A DNA stretch of 64,000 nucleotides from Sweltsa coloradensis. Lineage: Eukaryota > Arthropoda > Insecta > Plecoptera > Chloroperlidae. Both the position numbers and the translations under genes were made by a program. The notes under the pieces are model-generated. The model saw only the letters and a program-made list of their open reading frames with translations, did no database searches and was not told the origin of the DNA. Location of the stretch: assembly GCA_024449915.1 (NCBI GenBank), contig JAMZAV010000808.1, forward strand, positions 186,001 to 250,000, given 5' to 3'. Below, piece by piece: positions 10,030 to 20,325 of this stretch (positions are counted from its first letter, which is position 1; each line of letters begins with the position of its first letter).

Positions 10030-10397
10030 GATTTGATTTATTTGGATTAAGGACGCGTCAACCGTTAGGTCATAATGCACCACTCTAGCCTAAGGGGGGT
10101 GGGGAGGAGAGCCCATGCTGGTCAGAACCAGCCACGGATAAGGGGAAGAAGGGGGGTTTCTCACGTCGCGGTCGTCATCGTCTTTGTCATCGTTCGTTGT
10201 GTCATTGTCATCGTCGCCGGGGGGTCGTCAAGGGAAGGGGGCAAGGTCTCCGACGACGATTGCCAGAGCTCGCCTCTAGTTTCGGGGAGTAAGATACTCC
10301 GCTCTTAGTAGCTGATGTTTGCGAGGTGGACTTTTTCTCTTGAATCGCCTTTTACGATTAGCAGAGCCATGCTCTGGGCCAATTCTACCCCGGGCCC
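10030..10397 (-). mobile_element. SINE-A copy nested in LINE-A
   Basis: Full length and close to the reference copy; G-run short. It ends CCCGGGCCCAT next to a tRNA-like piece. Confidence 0.8.
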
Positions 10398-10399
10398 AT

Positions 10400-10480
10400 A
10401 AAACTTCTACGTTTAGCGGGAATCGCACCCTGGACCTTTTGCATTGGGAGCTGAGACGCTAACTACAAGACCAAAGAGCC
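10400..10480 (-). mobile_element. tRNA-like SINE-B head or tRNA relic
   Basis: On the minus strand there is an A-box-like TAGTTAGCGTCTCAGC (10450-10465) and a B-box-like GGGTGCGATTCCC (10418-10430) with tRNA-like spacing. The acceptor stem does not pair well, so it is not a functional tRNA call. Its orientation is opposite to the SINE-B copy at 6070. Confidence 0.5.
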
Positions 10481-10674
10481 AAAGACCAAAGAGCCTTATC
10501 AGTCGACTGTCGAGACTCGTGTGACTCGTGTTAAAAAATTACCTTCATCAAATTGATATTATTTAGTGAGGTGCAAGATTGAAATGGATAATTCCAACAC
10601 GGACAACAACACTTCCAGCTGTGGTACAAAATGCGAATAAAAATGTTCAAGGAGTAACCATAAGCTTGGGAGGT

Positions 10675-10803
10675 GACGTGAGAAACTAGGGCGCTTCAAC
10701 CGGTTAGGTCATATTGCGCCGCCTGTGTTTATGACAATTGACTAGATGAGTTAATGGTGTGTTTGATTTATTATTATTATTATTATTTTTGCTATTATTA
10801 TTA

Positions 10804-10882
<79 letters not shown>

Positions 10883-11703
10883 GATTATGATTATTATTAT
10901 GATGATGTTTATTATTATTTTTATTATTTAAGAGTTTTCTAAGTGTATAAGTAACAAAAGAAATAATGATGAAAGTAATAGCAAAACAAAAGTTATGTAT
11001 GGGAATAAAATTAAAGTAATTAAAGAAACGTGTATGAAGTTAATTAAAGTTTGTTAAATAGATTACTTTGGATGAGAAATTTGGAAAGTTTGTCGCCGTT
11101 ATCATATGATAGAAGTTCTTCATATGATTGGGAGAGATCAAATTGCATGCGCAAGGCATCATATTTGGTACATTCTGCTAGCATGTACGGTTAAAGGTAC
11201 ATCACATGTGTCACATATGGGAATAACCTTTTCTCTGGTTAAGAGATATCCGTGTGTTAGGCGTGTGTGCCCTATACGAAGTCTAGACAATACCACCTCT
11301 TCTCTACGTGAGAGTCGAGACGTAGGTGGACGAATTTTATTAGTCATATAAGCATCACATTACGCAATTTGTTACACCACATCCCACGATGCTTGTCGCA
11401 AATCCAACAATCTTTGCTTGAATCCACTCTTGACATCTGGAACGGGAACTAGATTGAAATCAACGTCGCGACGCTGGGAAGCTTCCTTAGCTGCCCTATC
11501 AGCGTGTTCATTTCCCTCTATGCCCACGTGTCCAGGTATCCAGCAAAACTCTATTATATAACCCTTAGAGGTTAGTTTTTCTAAATAGAATTGGATGTCT
11601 TGTACTAAATGATGACTAGAATACATGAGTTTTATAGCTTGAAGTGAACATAAGCTATCTGAACACAAAAGGTATTCTCCACAACGACAACGTATCAAAT
11701 ATT
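10675..11703 (-). mobile_element. LINE-A 3' part with RNase H end and expanded ATT repeat
   Basis: From the left: 3' terminus, a UTR holding a long (ATT)n run, the knuckle-coding end (11159-11347), then RNase H coding (11372-11698). RNase H motifs seen are CSDSLCSLQAI (third acidic residue) and IPGHVGIEGNEHAD (last Asp). The two frames are separated by a frameshift. The 5' end is truncated inside RNase H, so no reverse transcriptase remains. Confidence 0.75.
10768..10926. repeat. (ATT)n microsatellite
   Basis: About 160 bp of near-perfect ATT units with a few GAT interruptions, inside the LINE-A 3' UTR. The overlapping Tyr-rich frame is spurious. Confidence 0.95.
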
Positions 11704-11761
11704 AAAATCAGTGGCGTTTTATATTACAGAATAAATGTTGGCGGTAGTCCTTCCTCTTAAG

Positions 11762-12052
11762 TGGCGGAAAGGGGGCGTTCTCACGAAACGTACGTCACCG
11801 TCTTTGTCACCATCGTCTTGTCATGGTTGACGTCGTCGTCGTCGTCGTTGGGGAGGTCGTCAAGGGAAGGGATAGAGGTGCCCAACAACAATTGCCAAAG
11901 CTCGCCTCTAGTTTCAAGAATTTCAAGAAATAAACTTTTCCCTTACACACTAGCTGATGTTGCTAGATGGACTTTTTCTCTTTCCTCGCCTTTTACTTTT
12001 AGCAATGAGATGCATGCTCTAAGTCAAATTCTACCCCGGACCCAGACGCGGA
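11762..12052 (-). mobile_element. SINE-A copy lacking its tail
   Basis: Centre and head only; the head is diverged (ATGCATGCTCTAAGTC). Confidence 0.6.
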
Positions 12053-12302
12053 GAATCAGTGTATCACTTGGTTAGTTATCAAAATATGAGCACAATACCT
12101 GTTTTTTTTGTTATGTTGAAAATGGTTTTATCGTCTCAGTGAAATACGACCAGTGTAGCGAACTCACCTGCTGAAAATAAAGACAAGTGTTAAAAAAGTT
12201 GGTTCAATTCACAATGTAATATTTTAAGGGTTTCAAGGGGTTCTAGTTTACCAAAAGCATTTTAAGATGGTTCGAGTTTGATCTTTACATCTGACGTTTT
12301 AG

Positions 12303-12373
12303 TTTTTTTTAAATACTTTATTTTGGATTCAAGGGCGCGTAAACCGATAATTATGCGCCACTGTAGCATAGGG
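12303..12373 (-). mobile_element. SINE-A tail fragment, split by the next copy
   Basis: GGGCGCGTAAACCGATAATT tail, cut at TAGGGT where the next T-run starts. Confidence 0.6.
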
Positions 12374-12759
12374 TTTTTTGGTTAATTTGGATTAAGGACG
12401 CGTCAACCGTTAGGTTATAATGCACCACTCTAACCTAGGGGGGGGGGGGGGGGAGGGGCCCATGCTGGTCAGAACCAGCCACGGGTAAGGGGAGGAAAGG
12501 GGGGTTGTCACGTCGCGGTCGTCATTGTCTTTTTCATCGTTCGTGGTGTCATTGTCGTCATCGTCGTCGAGGGGTCGTCAAGGGAAGGGGGCAAGGTCCC
12601 CGACGACGATTGCCAGAGCTCGCCTCTATTTTCGGGGAGTAAAATACTACCCTTCATTCATACTGGCTGATGTTTGCGAGGTGAACTTTTTCTCTTGAAT
12701 CGCCTTTTACGATTAGCAGAGCCATGTTCTAGACCAATTCTACCCCGGGCCCAGACGTG
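12374..12759 (-). mobile_element. SINE-A copy
   Basis: Full length with a long G-run (about 12438-12454). Head slightly mutated (CATGTTCTAGACC). Confidence 0.8.
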
Positions 12760-12800
12760 GGAATCGAACCAGCCATCACAAACATTATCATCGCCTGTAA

Positions 12801-12858
12801 CGACGTCGGCGTGAGAAACTATACGTCGCTTCAACCTCGGGCGCCTGTGATGATTGTA
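12801..12858 (-). mobile_element. LINE-A tail, degenerate
   Basis: GACGTCGGCGTGAGAAAC and a shortened tail block; the rest is lost. Confidence 0.5.
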
Positions 12859-13066
12859 TGAATTCGTTCGTTCTAAACACACGCCCACACTAAATTTCAC
12901 TAAAGCTTGAAATATCCTTGTAATAATAACGGAAGCCGAAGAAAAGTTAATAGCTAAAAGGTACCCTTCCTATGGAGTCGTGTAAAGATGCATGGTAGGC
13001 TTGTTTAGTAAAGCTGTTTTTATACTATCCACACTCGGAATTATTACCGATTTGTAGATACGATTG

Positions 13067-13172
13067 ACGACGACGTGAGAAACTAAGGCGCTTCAACCGG
13101 TTGGGTCATATTGCACTGCCTGTGATATTGAAAGTTAATGAAATGTAAGGTGTGTTTGATGATTATTTTTTA
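13067..13172 (-). mobile_element. LINE-A tail
   Basis: 3' terminus and the first part of the UTR only, with ATTGCACTGCCTGTG in place of the usual GCGCCGCC. Confidence 0.65.
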
Positions 13173-13249
13173 ATCAAGACATGATATCTTAAAAAAGTAG
13201 CTCACTAATAATGGAAGGTTTGTATGGATTTAGATCTATTCGGTTAAGA

Positions 13250-13601
13250 TTTTGATTAATTGGATTAAGGGCGCGTCAACCGTTTGGTCATAATGTGCCA
13301 CTCTAAAGCTTGGGGAATGTTGGGAGGAAAGTCCCATACGGGAGGAAAATGCGTCGTGGTCGTCATCGTCTATCATCGTTGGTGTTGTCATTGTCGTCAT
13401 CGTTGGGAAGGCCGTCGAGGGCAGTTGGGCGGTCCCCCCCCCTAGAAAAAAACGATTGCCTTAACTCGCCTCTAGCTTAAGGGATTAATATACTCCCCTC
13501 TTACTAGCTGATGTTTCCGAGATGGACTTTTTCTCTTTCCTCGCCTTGTACATGTGGCAGAGCCATGTTCTGGGTTAAATTCTACCCCGTACCCAGACGG
13601 G
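13250..13601 (-). mobile_element. SINE-A copy, diverged
   Basis: Tail and head recognisable. The hairpin region is deleted, and the centre contains a C-run (13434-13442). Confidence 0.65.
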
Positions 13602-13726
13602 ATGAAGACTAAGTTTTCTGTGAATTTGCCATGATGTTGTTTGTTGATGTTGTAATAAAATACCCAACATTTTGTCCATAATTAAATCAAGAAAGTATTC
13701 AAATAGAATGTAATGTTTTATTTCAG

Positions 13727-13940
13727 GTGCTATCCGCTCGGTCGAGGACTGGCAGCTTGTGAATGTGGAACGAGTAATAAACGAACGCGTCACGGTGGCT
13801 GTGACTAGAAGAGATCGCTGCTTGGTTTCCTATCGGTTGCCATGGATACAATTACGTCATTGTTCTGTCCATGCTACACAACACAACGAGCAGACAATAG
13901 GAGCTGCGGGGAACGTGCTACACAGCATCCATGTTCATAA
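13727..13940 (+). CDS. Candidate host exon, 70 codons
   Basis: An open frame is bounded by a good acceptor (TTTATTTCAG, ending 13726) and a good donor (GTGAGT, 13941-13946). The exon enters with two bases and leaves with two. The peptide starts AIRSVEDWQLVNVERV and ends NVLHSIHVHK, with mixed polar and hydrophobic residues and none of the repeat-derived patterns seen elsewhere. The start faintly recalls DOMON-type sequences, but I do not recognise a family. It lies between two SINE-A copies and would be part of a plus-strand gene with very large introns. Confidence 0.45.
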
Positions 13941-13955
13941 GTGAGTTTTGAAGTT

Positions 13956-14291
13956 ATTTGAGTTATTAGATTTAAGGGTGCGTCAACCGTTAGGTCGTAA
14001 TGCGTTACTCTAGCCAAGGGGATCAGGGAGGAAAATTCCATGTTGGCTAGAAACAGCTACGGGTAGGATGAGGAAAAGTGGGTTTCTCACTTCTTGGTCG
14101 TCATCGTCTTTGTCATCGTCGTCGACGGTCGGGGAGGTCGTAAAATTGAGGGAGAGGTGTCCCCGACGATGATTGCCAGTGCTCGTCTCTATAGTTAACT
14201 TCCTTACATCTGATGTTTGCGAGATGGATTTTATCTCTTTCCTCACCATAAGCAGAACCATGCTCTGGGCCAAATTCTACCTCGGGCCCGG
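13956..14291 (-). mobile_element. SINE-A copy, diverged
   Basis: Hairpin weakened (TTGGCTAGAAACAGCTA). Head CTCGGGCCCGGGAGG. Confidence 0.65.
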
Positions 14292-14610
14292 GAGGAAAGC
14301 ACAATAATTATATTACTATTTTGATAATAAGCATCCAAAAAAATTATCCCTTGGCATTCTTATCATAGTTCATGCTTATATAATAATACCCTCATTCTGT
14401 GCTGTGCCCTGTGCAATATGCAGACTCTTGGAGATTGAAAGACAGGTGATTAATCACAACGTGTAGTGTATATAATCTACAAACATTGTTTATCGTCTGC
14501 TACAGATTTAGTGGCCTTGTGATGACTGCTTAGTATCATCACAGAACTGGAATAATGAGCAACATAATATTGTAATTTAGCAGCACTCTTTGAGCGTCGA
14601 AGCAAGATAT
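14292..14610. other. Unassigned sequence
   Basis: AT-rich, nothing recognised. Confidence 0.4.
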
Positions 14611-14990
14611 ATTTAGTTTATTTGGATTATGGGCACGACAACCGTTAGGTCATAATGCGCCACTAGCCTACGGGACATACGGAGGAGGTGCCCATGCTGG
14701 TCAGAACCAGCCACGGGTATGAGGAGGAAAGGAGGGATTCTCTCGTCGTGGTCGTCAGTCATCATCTTTGTCATAGATCGTGTTCTCAGTATCGTCGTCG
14801 TCGGGGAAGTCGTCAAGGGAAGGGGGAAGGGCCCCTGACGACGAATGCCAGAGCTCTCCTCTAGTTTCGGGCAGTATAATATTCGCTTCCATACTAGCTG
14901 AGGTTTCCAAGATAAACTTTTCCTCTTTCCTCGCCTGTTACGACTAGCAAAGCCAAACTCTGGTCCAAATTCTACCCCAAGCCCAGAAGG
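14611..14990 (-). mobile_element. SINE-A copy
   Basis: Full length. Perfect GCTGGTCAGAACCAGC hairpin; head mutated to AAAGCCAAACTCTGG, so the head hairpin is broken. Confidence 0.7.
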
Positions 14991-15107
14991 GTTTTTAGTT
15001 TATTTGGATTTGGGACGCGTCAACCGTTAGGTCATAATGCACCACTCTAACCTAGGGGGGCCCCCCTAGCATGCTGGTCAGAACCAGACACGGTTGAGGG
15101 GAGAAAA
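14991..15107 (-). mobile_element. SINE-A 5'-truncated copy
   Basis: Tail to just past the hairpin, with a C-run replacing part of the G-run (GGGGGGCCCCCC). Cut at GAGAAAAG by the next copy. Confidence 0.65.
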
Positions 15108-15313
15108 GTTTTTTTTTTTATTTAAATTAAGGACGCGTCAACCGTAGGTCATAATGCACCACTCTAGCCTAAGAGGGCTGGGGAGGAGGAGCCCATGCTG
15201 GTCAGAACCAGCCACGGGTAAGGGGAGAAAAGGGGATTCTTACGTCGCGGTAGTCATCGACTTTGTCATCGTTCGTGTATAGATGGTCGTCGTCGTCGAG
15301 GATATCTTCAAGG
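15108..15313 (-). mobile_element. SINE-A 5'-truncated copy
   Basis: Tail, G-run, perfect hairpin and part of the centre. It ends in GGGCGACGAC, merging with a LINE-A terminus. Confidence 0.7.
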
Positions 15314-15391
15314 GCGACGACGACGTGAGAAACTAGGGCGCTTCAACCGGTTCAGTCATATTGCGCCGCCTGTTGTGTGTGTGTCGCCTGT
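15314..15391 (-). mobile_element. LINE-A tail, short duplicate
   Basis: 3' terminus of about 60 bp plus a short (GT)n, immediately followed by a longer LINE-A copy that starts the same way. Two LINE-A termini in direct tandem. Confidence 0.65.
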
Positions 15392-16208
15392 ACGACGACG
15401 TGAGAAACTAGGGCGCTTCAACCGGTTAGGTCATATTGCGCCGCCTGTGAATGAAAGTAAATTAGAAGAGTTAATGCAGGTATGTTTGATGATTAGATTG
15501 TTTTCTAAGTGTATAAATAACAAAATAAATTGAAGATGAAGAAAGTAATAGCAAAATAAAAGTTATGTATGTAAATGAAAATAAAGAAAAGAAAGAAATG
15601 TGTATGAAGTTAATTAAAGTTTGTTAAATAGATTACTTTGGATGAGAAATTTGGAAAGTTTGTCGCCGTTATCATATGATAGAAGTTCTTCATATGATTG
15701 GGAGAGATCAAATTGCATGCGCAAGGCATCATATTTGGTACATTCTGCTAGCATATGATGTACGGTTAAAGGTCCATCACATGTGTCACATATGGGAATA
15801 ACCTTTTCTCTGGTTAAGAGATATCCGTGTGTTAGGCGTGTGTGCCCTATACGAAGTCTAGACAATACCACCTCTTCTCTACGTGAGAGTCGAGACGTAG
15901 GTGGACGAATTTTGTTAGTCAATGTGGGCATCACACTACGCAATTTGTTATTTTGCAACACATCCCAAGATGTTTGTCGCAAATCCAACAATCTTTGTTT
16001 GAATCCACTCTTGACATCTGGAACGGGAACTAGATTGAAATCAACGTCGTGACGCTGGGAAGCTTCCTTAGCAGCCATATCAGCGTGTTCATTTCCCTCT
16101 ATGCCCACGTGTCCAGGTATCCAGCAAAACTCTATTATATAACCCTTAGAGGTTAGTTTTTCTAAATAGAATTGGATGTCTTGTACCAAATGATGACTTG
16201 AATACATG
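15392..16208 (-). mobile_element. LINE-A, best-preserved 3' part (RNase H end and knuckle)
   Basis: The frame at 15614-16207 (minus) gives 197 uninterrupted codons ending at a natural stop. From the N-side they include IPGHVGIEGNEHAD (RNase H last catalytic Asp), a linker, RPPTSRLSRREEVVLSRLRIGH, the knuckle CDTCDGPLTVHHMLAEC, and the end IQSNLFNKL. In this type of non-LTR element RNase H follows the reverse transcriptase and removes the RNA template. The copy is 5'-truncated inside RNase H. It is the least damaged LINE-A here and so probably the youngest. Affiliation to the I-group of LINEs is inferred from the RNase H and knuckle layout. Confidence 0.8.
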
Positions 16209-16305
16209 ATTTTTTGTTTATTTTTATTAAGGACGCGTCAACCGTTAGGTCATAATGCACCACTCTAGCCTAAGGGGGTGGGGAGGAGGGGCGTATGCTG
16301 GTCAG
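16209..16305 (-). mobile_element. SINE-A tail fragment, split
   Basis: Runs from tail to the left hairpin arm and stops at GCTGGTCAG, where the next copy's T-run begins. 46316 shows nearly the same breakpoint. Confidence 0.7.
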
Positions 16306-16676
16306 TTTTTGGGTTTATTTGGATTAAGGACGCGTCAACCGTTAGGTCATAATGCACCACTCTAGCCTAAGGGGGGGGGGGGGGGAGAGGGGCCCATCCT
16401 GGTCAGAACCTAGCACGGGTAAGGGGAGGAAGGGGGTTTCTCACGTCGCGGTCGTCATCGTCTTTGGTCATCGTTCGTTGTGTCATTGTCTTTGTCATCG
16501 TCGCCGGGGAGTCGTCAAAGAAAGGGGGCAAGGTCCCCGACGACGATTGCCAGAGCTCGCCTCTAGTTTCGGGGAGTAAGATATTCCCCTCTTACTAACT
16601 GATGTTTGCTAGGTTTCTCCTTTTACGATTAGCAGAGCCATGCTCTGGGCTTATTCTACCCCCGCGGGCCCGGATG
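16306..16676 (-). mobile_element. SINE-A copy
   Basis: Full length but with a deletion near the B-box-like site (TTTCTCCTTTTACG). Head ends CCCCGCGGGCCC. Confidence 0.75.
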
Positions 16677-16706
16677 AGGCTCAATCCGTGCCCGAGGATC
16701 GAAGAA

Positions 16707-16757
16707 TGACGACGTGAGAAACTAGGGCGATTCAACCGGTTAGATCATTTTGCGCCA
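16707..16757 (-). mobile_element. LINE-A tail, short duplicate
   Basis: About 50 bp of 3' terminus directly before a full LINE-A copy, the same tandem arrangement as at 15314. Confidence 0.65.
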
Positions 16758-18232
16758 ACGACGACGACGTGAGAAACTAGGGCGCTTCAACCGGTTAGGT
16801 CATATTGCGCCGCCTGTGAATGAAAGTAAATTAGAAGAGTTAATGAAGGTATGTTTGATGATTAGATTGTTTTCTAAGTGTATAAATAACAAAATAAATT
16901 GAAGATGAAGAAAGTAATAGCAAAATAAAAGTTATGTATGTAAATGAAAATAAGAAAGAAAGAAATGTGTATGAAGTTAATTAAAGTTTGTAAATAGATT
17001 ACTTTGGAGAGAATTGGAAAGTTGTCGCCGTTATCATATGATAGAAGTTCTTCATATGATTGGGAGAGATCAAATTGCATGCGCAAGGCATCATATTGGT
17101 ACATTCTGCTAGCATATGATGTACGGTTAAAGGTACAATCACATGACTGTGTCACATATGGGAATAACCTTTTCTCGGTTAAGAGATATCCGTTGTTAGG
17201 CGTGTGTGCCCTATACGAAGTCTAGACAATACAACTTCTTCTCTACGTGAGAGTCGAGACGTAGGTGACGAATTTGTTAGTCAATGTGGGCATCACACTA
17301 CGCATTTGTTATTTTGCAGACACATCCCAAGATGCTTGTCGCAAATCCAACAATCTTTGCTTGAATCCACTCTGACATCGGAACGGGAACTAGATTGAAA
17401 TCATCGTCGCGACGCTGGGAGAGCGTCCTTAGCAGCCTATCAGGTGTTCATTTCCTCTATGCCACGCTGTCCAGTATCCAGCACAAAACTATTATATAAC
17501 CTTAGAGGTTAGTTTTTCTAAATAGAATTGGATGTCTTGTACCAAATGTGACTTGAATACATGAGTTCTATAGCTTGAAGTGAACTTAAACTAGTCTGAA
17601 CCAAAAGGTATTCTCCACAACGACAGCGTAGAATGTATTTAAGAGCTTCGCAGATGGCGAATAACTCTGCAGTGAAAACTGAACACACGTCGTTAAGCCT
17701 GAAACGTTCAGTTAAGGTGGAGCAATAAAAAGCACTTCCAACCTTGTTGTCAATTTTGGAGCCATCTGTGAATACCAAAGTAAACCTTTGATGTTCATGG
17801 CAAATCTCTCTAAAGTTAATTTTGAATACACTATCGCAAGTAGAGTTTTTATCAAAACGACAAAGGTCAAATATAATAATCGGCTCTGGTGTAAACCAGG
17901 GCGGGTTATTGCTAAATACAAAATTAAAAACTTTTGGCAGATGAAATTCTATAAGATAAAACAAAAGTTTACATCTTAATCCCGTTGGAAGAGATGCCTT
18001 GGGTTTGTTATCAAAGTGTCTGACATATGTCGTGTTAAAAACATTCCGATTTGCTGGATGGTTAGGCATAGCATTAATTTTCTTTACATACCTACCCATC
18101 AACAGGTTTCTCCGTTCTGCCAAGGAGGACACACCTGACTCGGCATACAAGCTGACTACCGGGCTTGTTCGAAATGCACCAAGAGCAATACGAAGACCAC
18201 AATGGTGGTACGCCTGTAGTTTCTCCCCTACA
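16758..18232 (-). mobile_element. LINE-A, longest copy: post-RT region, RNase H and knuckle
   Basis: Reaches furthest 5'. The minus frame 17518-18150 plus an extension to about 18230 shows the post-RT segment (GLRIALGAFRTSP, YAESG). RNase H follows, with the first Asp (FTDGSK), the Glu (AELFAICEAL) and a damaged third motif (VQTSLSS where 11640-11660 has CSDSLCS). The knuckle end (16874-17155) is in another frame. Many single-base deletions distinguish it from 15392-16208. No reverse transcriptase core remains. Confidence 0.75.
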
Positions 18233-18539
18233 TACTAGCCTGCTAGTGCTAAACCTACGCAGTAAGATGTGAAATGTGGACTAGTTGGGTCTGTCTGTTA
18301 GACAGGGCCGCCTCGAGTGATGTACTCGTTGAGCAGTGTTGCGTTATTCTTGTTATTAAACCCCCACTTGCCAGACTAGACGATATTGTGTTCGATCCTC
18401 TTTGCTCTACTTCTGTGATGAGAATTGGATCGAGATGCAAACACAAACGTACACGAGCAATGTCTACACTTTAAAGCATTTCCGTTCACACTACAGACCA
18501 CGACTTGTATCATCAGCGATCCGAGAATATCTCCTTCTC
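18233..18539. other. Unassigned sequence
   Basis: No repeat or exon recognised. Small frames on both strands without family features. Confidence 0.4.
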
Positions 18540-18618
18540 AGTTTGGGCGCGTCAACCGTTAGGTCATAATGCGCCACTCAACCTACCCTAGGGGATGTGG
18601 GGAGGAAAGTCGTCAGCT
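18540..18618 (-). mobile_element. SINE-A tail fragment
   Basis: GGGCGCGTCAACCGTTAGG to GGGGAGGAAAG, ending where a LINE-A terminus starts. Confidence 0.65.
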
Positions 18619-18701
18619 GGTGACGACGACGTGAGAAACTAGGGCGCTTCAACCGGTTAGGTCATATTGCGCCGCATGTGAATGAAAGTTGCCGAGATGA
18701 G
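18619..18701 (-). mobile_element. LINE-A tail
   Basis: 3' terminus and a few bases of UTR, then directly SINE-A sequence. Confidence 0.65.
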
Positions 18702-18822
18702 CTAAGCTGGTAAGCACCAGCCACGGATAGGGAAGAAAGGGGAGTTCTCACGTCGTGGCGGTCATCGGCTTCGTCATAGTTCATGTTGTCATGGTCCTCG
18801 TCTTGGAGAAAGATCTGCGGCT
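18702..18822 (-). mobile_element. SINE-A centre fragment
   Basis: Hairpin variant GCTGGTAAGCACCAGC (arms kept, loop changed) and part of the centre; both ends missing. Confidence 0.6.
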
Positions 18823-18908
18823 ACAACGACGTCATAAACCAGGGCGCTTAAACCGGTTATGTCATATTGCGCCGCCCGTCATTGTTAGTTTTTGGAATGA
18901 GTTAATTT
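18823..18908 (-). mobile_element. LINE-A tail, diverged
   Basis: ACGACGTCATAAACCAGGGCG, then ATTGCGCCGCCCGTC. Confidence 0.55.
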
Positions 18909-19017
18909 ATTTTTATTGTGAGTCAACAGTTAGGTCATAATTCACATTCTAGCCTATAGGGTACATGGGGAGGAGGGGCCAATATGCTGGTCAGAACAAG
19001 CCACGGGTAGGGGAGGG
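18909..19017 (-). mobile_element. SINE-A 5'-truncated copy
   Basis: Tail lacks the GGCGC part (GTGAGTCAACAGTTAGG). Ends just after the hairpin. Confidence 0.6.
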
Positions 19018-19018
19018 A

Positions 19019-19406
19019 TTTGAATTCATTAATTTAAGTGCGCGTCAAACGTAAGGTCAAACCGCGCCACTCTAGCCTAGGGGATATGGGAAGAAGGTGC
19101 CCAACTGCCCATGCTGGTCAGAACTAGCCATGGGTAAAGGGGAGGAAGGGGGGATCTCACTTCGCGGTCGTCATCGTCTTTTTCATCGTTCGTGGTGTCA
19201 TTGTCATCGTCGTCGGGAAGGTCGTCAAGGGAAGTGGGAGGTGTGCCCAAAAACGATTGCCAGAGCTCACCTCTAGTTTCGGGGAGTAAAATACTCCCTT
19301 ACATACCACAACTGATGTTTGCGAGATGGACTTTATCTCTATCCTCACCTTTTACGATTAGTAGAGCTGTGCTCTTGGCCAATTCTACATTTGGCCCTAA
19401 CAGAGG
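19019..19406 (-). mobile_element. SINE-A copy, diverged
   Basis: Full length. Head altered to TCTACATTTGGCCC, so the CCCCGGG terminus is lost. Confidence 0.7.
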
Positions 19407-19447
19407 GGCTTGAATTTATGATATGTTTGATGATTATAGTGTGTGTG

Positions 19448-19700
19448 GTTTTTTTTTATAGTTTATTTGGGTTTAAGGGCACGTCATGCGTTAGACCATA
19501 ATGCACCAGACTAGCCAAGGGAATGTTGGTAGGAAAGTCCCATGATTGTCAGAACCAGTCACTGGTATAGCGGGAGGAAAAGGGGGGATCCCTCATCGTG
19601 GTCGCCATCGTCTTTGTCATCATTCGTGTTGTCATTGTCGTCGTCGTCGGGATGGTCGTCAAGGGAAGGTGTAATATACTCCCCTTCTTATACCAGCTAT
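19448..19700 (-). mobile_element. SINE-A copy with internal deletion
   Basis: The centre jumps from AAGGGAAGG to GTAATATACTCC, and the head is missing. Confidence 0.65.
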
Positions 19701-20027
19701 TGATTCATAAGTTTGAGGGCGCGTCAACCGTTGGGTCACAATGCACCACTCTAGTTAATAAAGGATTTGGGGAGGTGGGTCCCATGCTTGTCAAAACCAG
19801 CCTAGGGTTGGAGGTCGTCATCAAGGAGAAGGAGGAGGAGGTTGTTAAGGGAAGGGAGCAAGGTCCCAACGACAATTGCCTGAGCTCGCCTCTATAGTTT
19901 AGGGGAGTAATATACTTCCCATCTTACTAGCTGATGTTAGTGAGATTGACTTTGTCTCTTTCCTCGCGTTTTACGATTACCAGGGAGCCCTGGACTGGGT
20001 CAAATTCTACCCCGGGGCCCAGTTGGG
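19701..20027 (-). mobile_element. SINE-A copy, diverged
   Basis: Centre reduced to GAGG/GAAGG units; head GGGAGCCCTGGACTGGG. Hairpin arm changed (TTGTCAAAACCAGC). Confidence 0.65.
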
Positions 20028-20092
20028 AATATTCTGGACATAATTAGTAACATGCATTCAAGAATTGCACTGTCCAAGAGTACCTATATCAA

Positions 20093-20325
20093 CGACGACG
20101 TGAGAAACTAGGGCGCTTCAACCGGTTAGGTCATATTGCGCCGCCTGTGATATTGAAAGTTGATGCGATGAGTTAGTGGCGTGTTTGATGATTAGATTGT
20201 TTTCTGAGTGTATAAATAAGAAAATAAAATGATGATGTTAGAGATAGCAAATCAAAAGTTATTAATGTGAATGGAAATATTTAAATTAAAGAAATGTGTA
20301 CGATGTGATATAAATTTTGTTAAAT
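20093..20325 (-). mobile_element. LINE-A 3' tail and UTR
   Basis: Good terminus (ACGACGACGTGAGAAAC). The UTR runs until the T-run of the reference SINE-A copy at TTGTTAAA. Confidence 0.7.

Noticed and set aside
10754..10942. Tyr-rich 62-codon frame
   Set aside because: Translation of the (ATT)n microsatellite.
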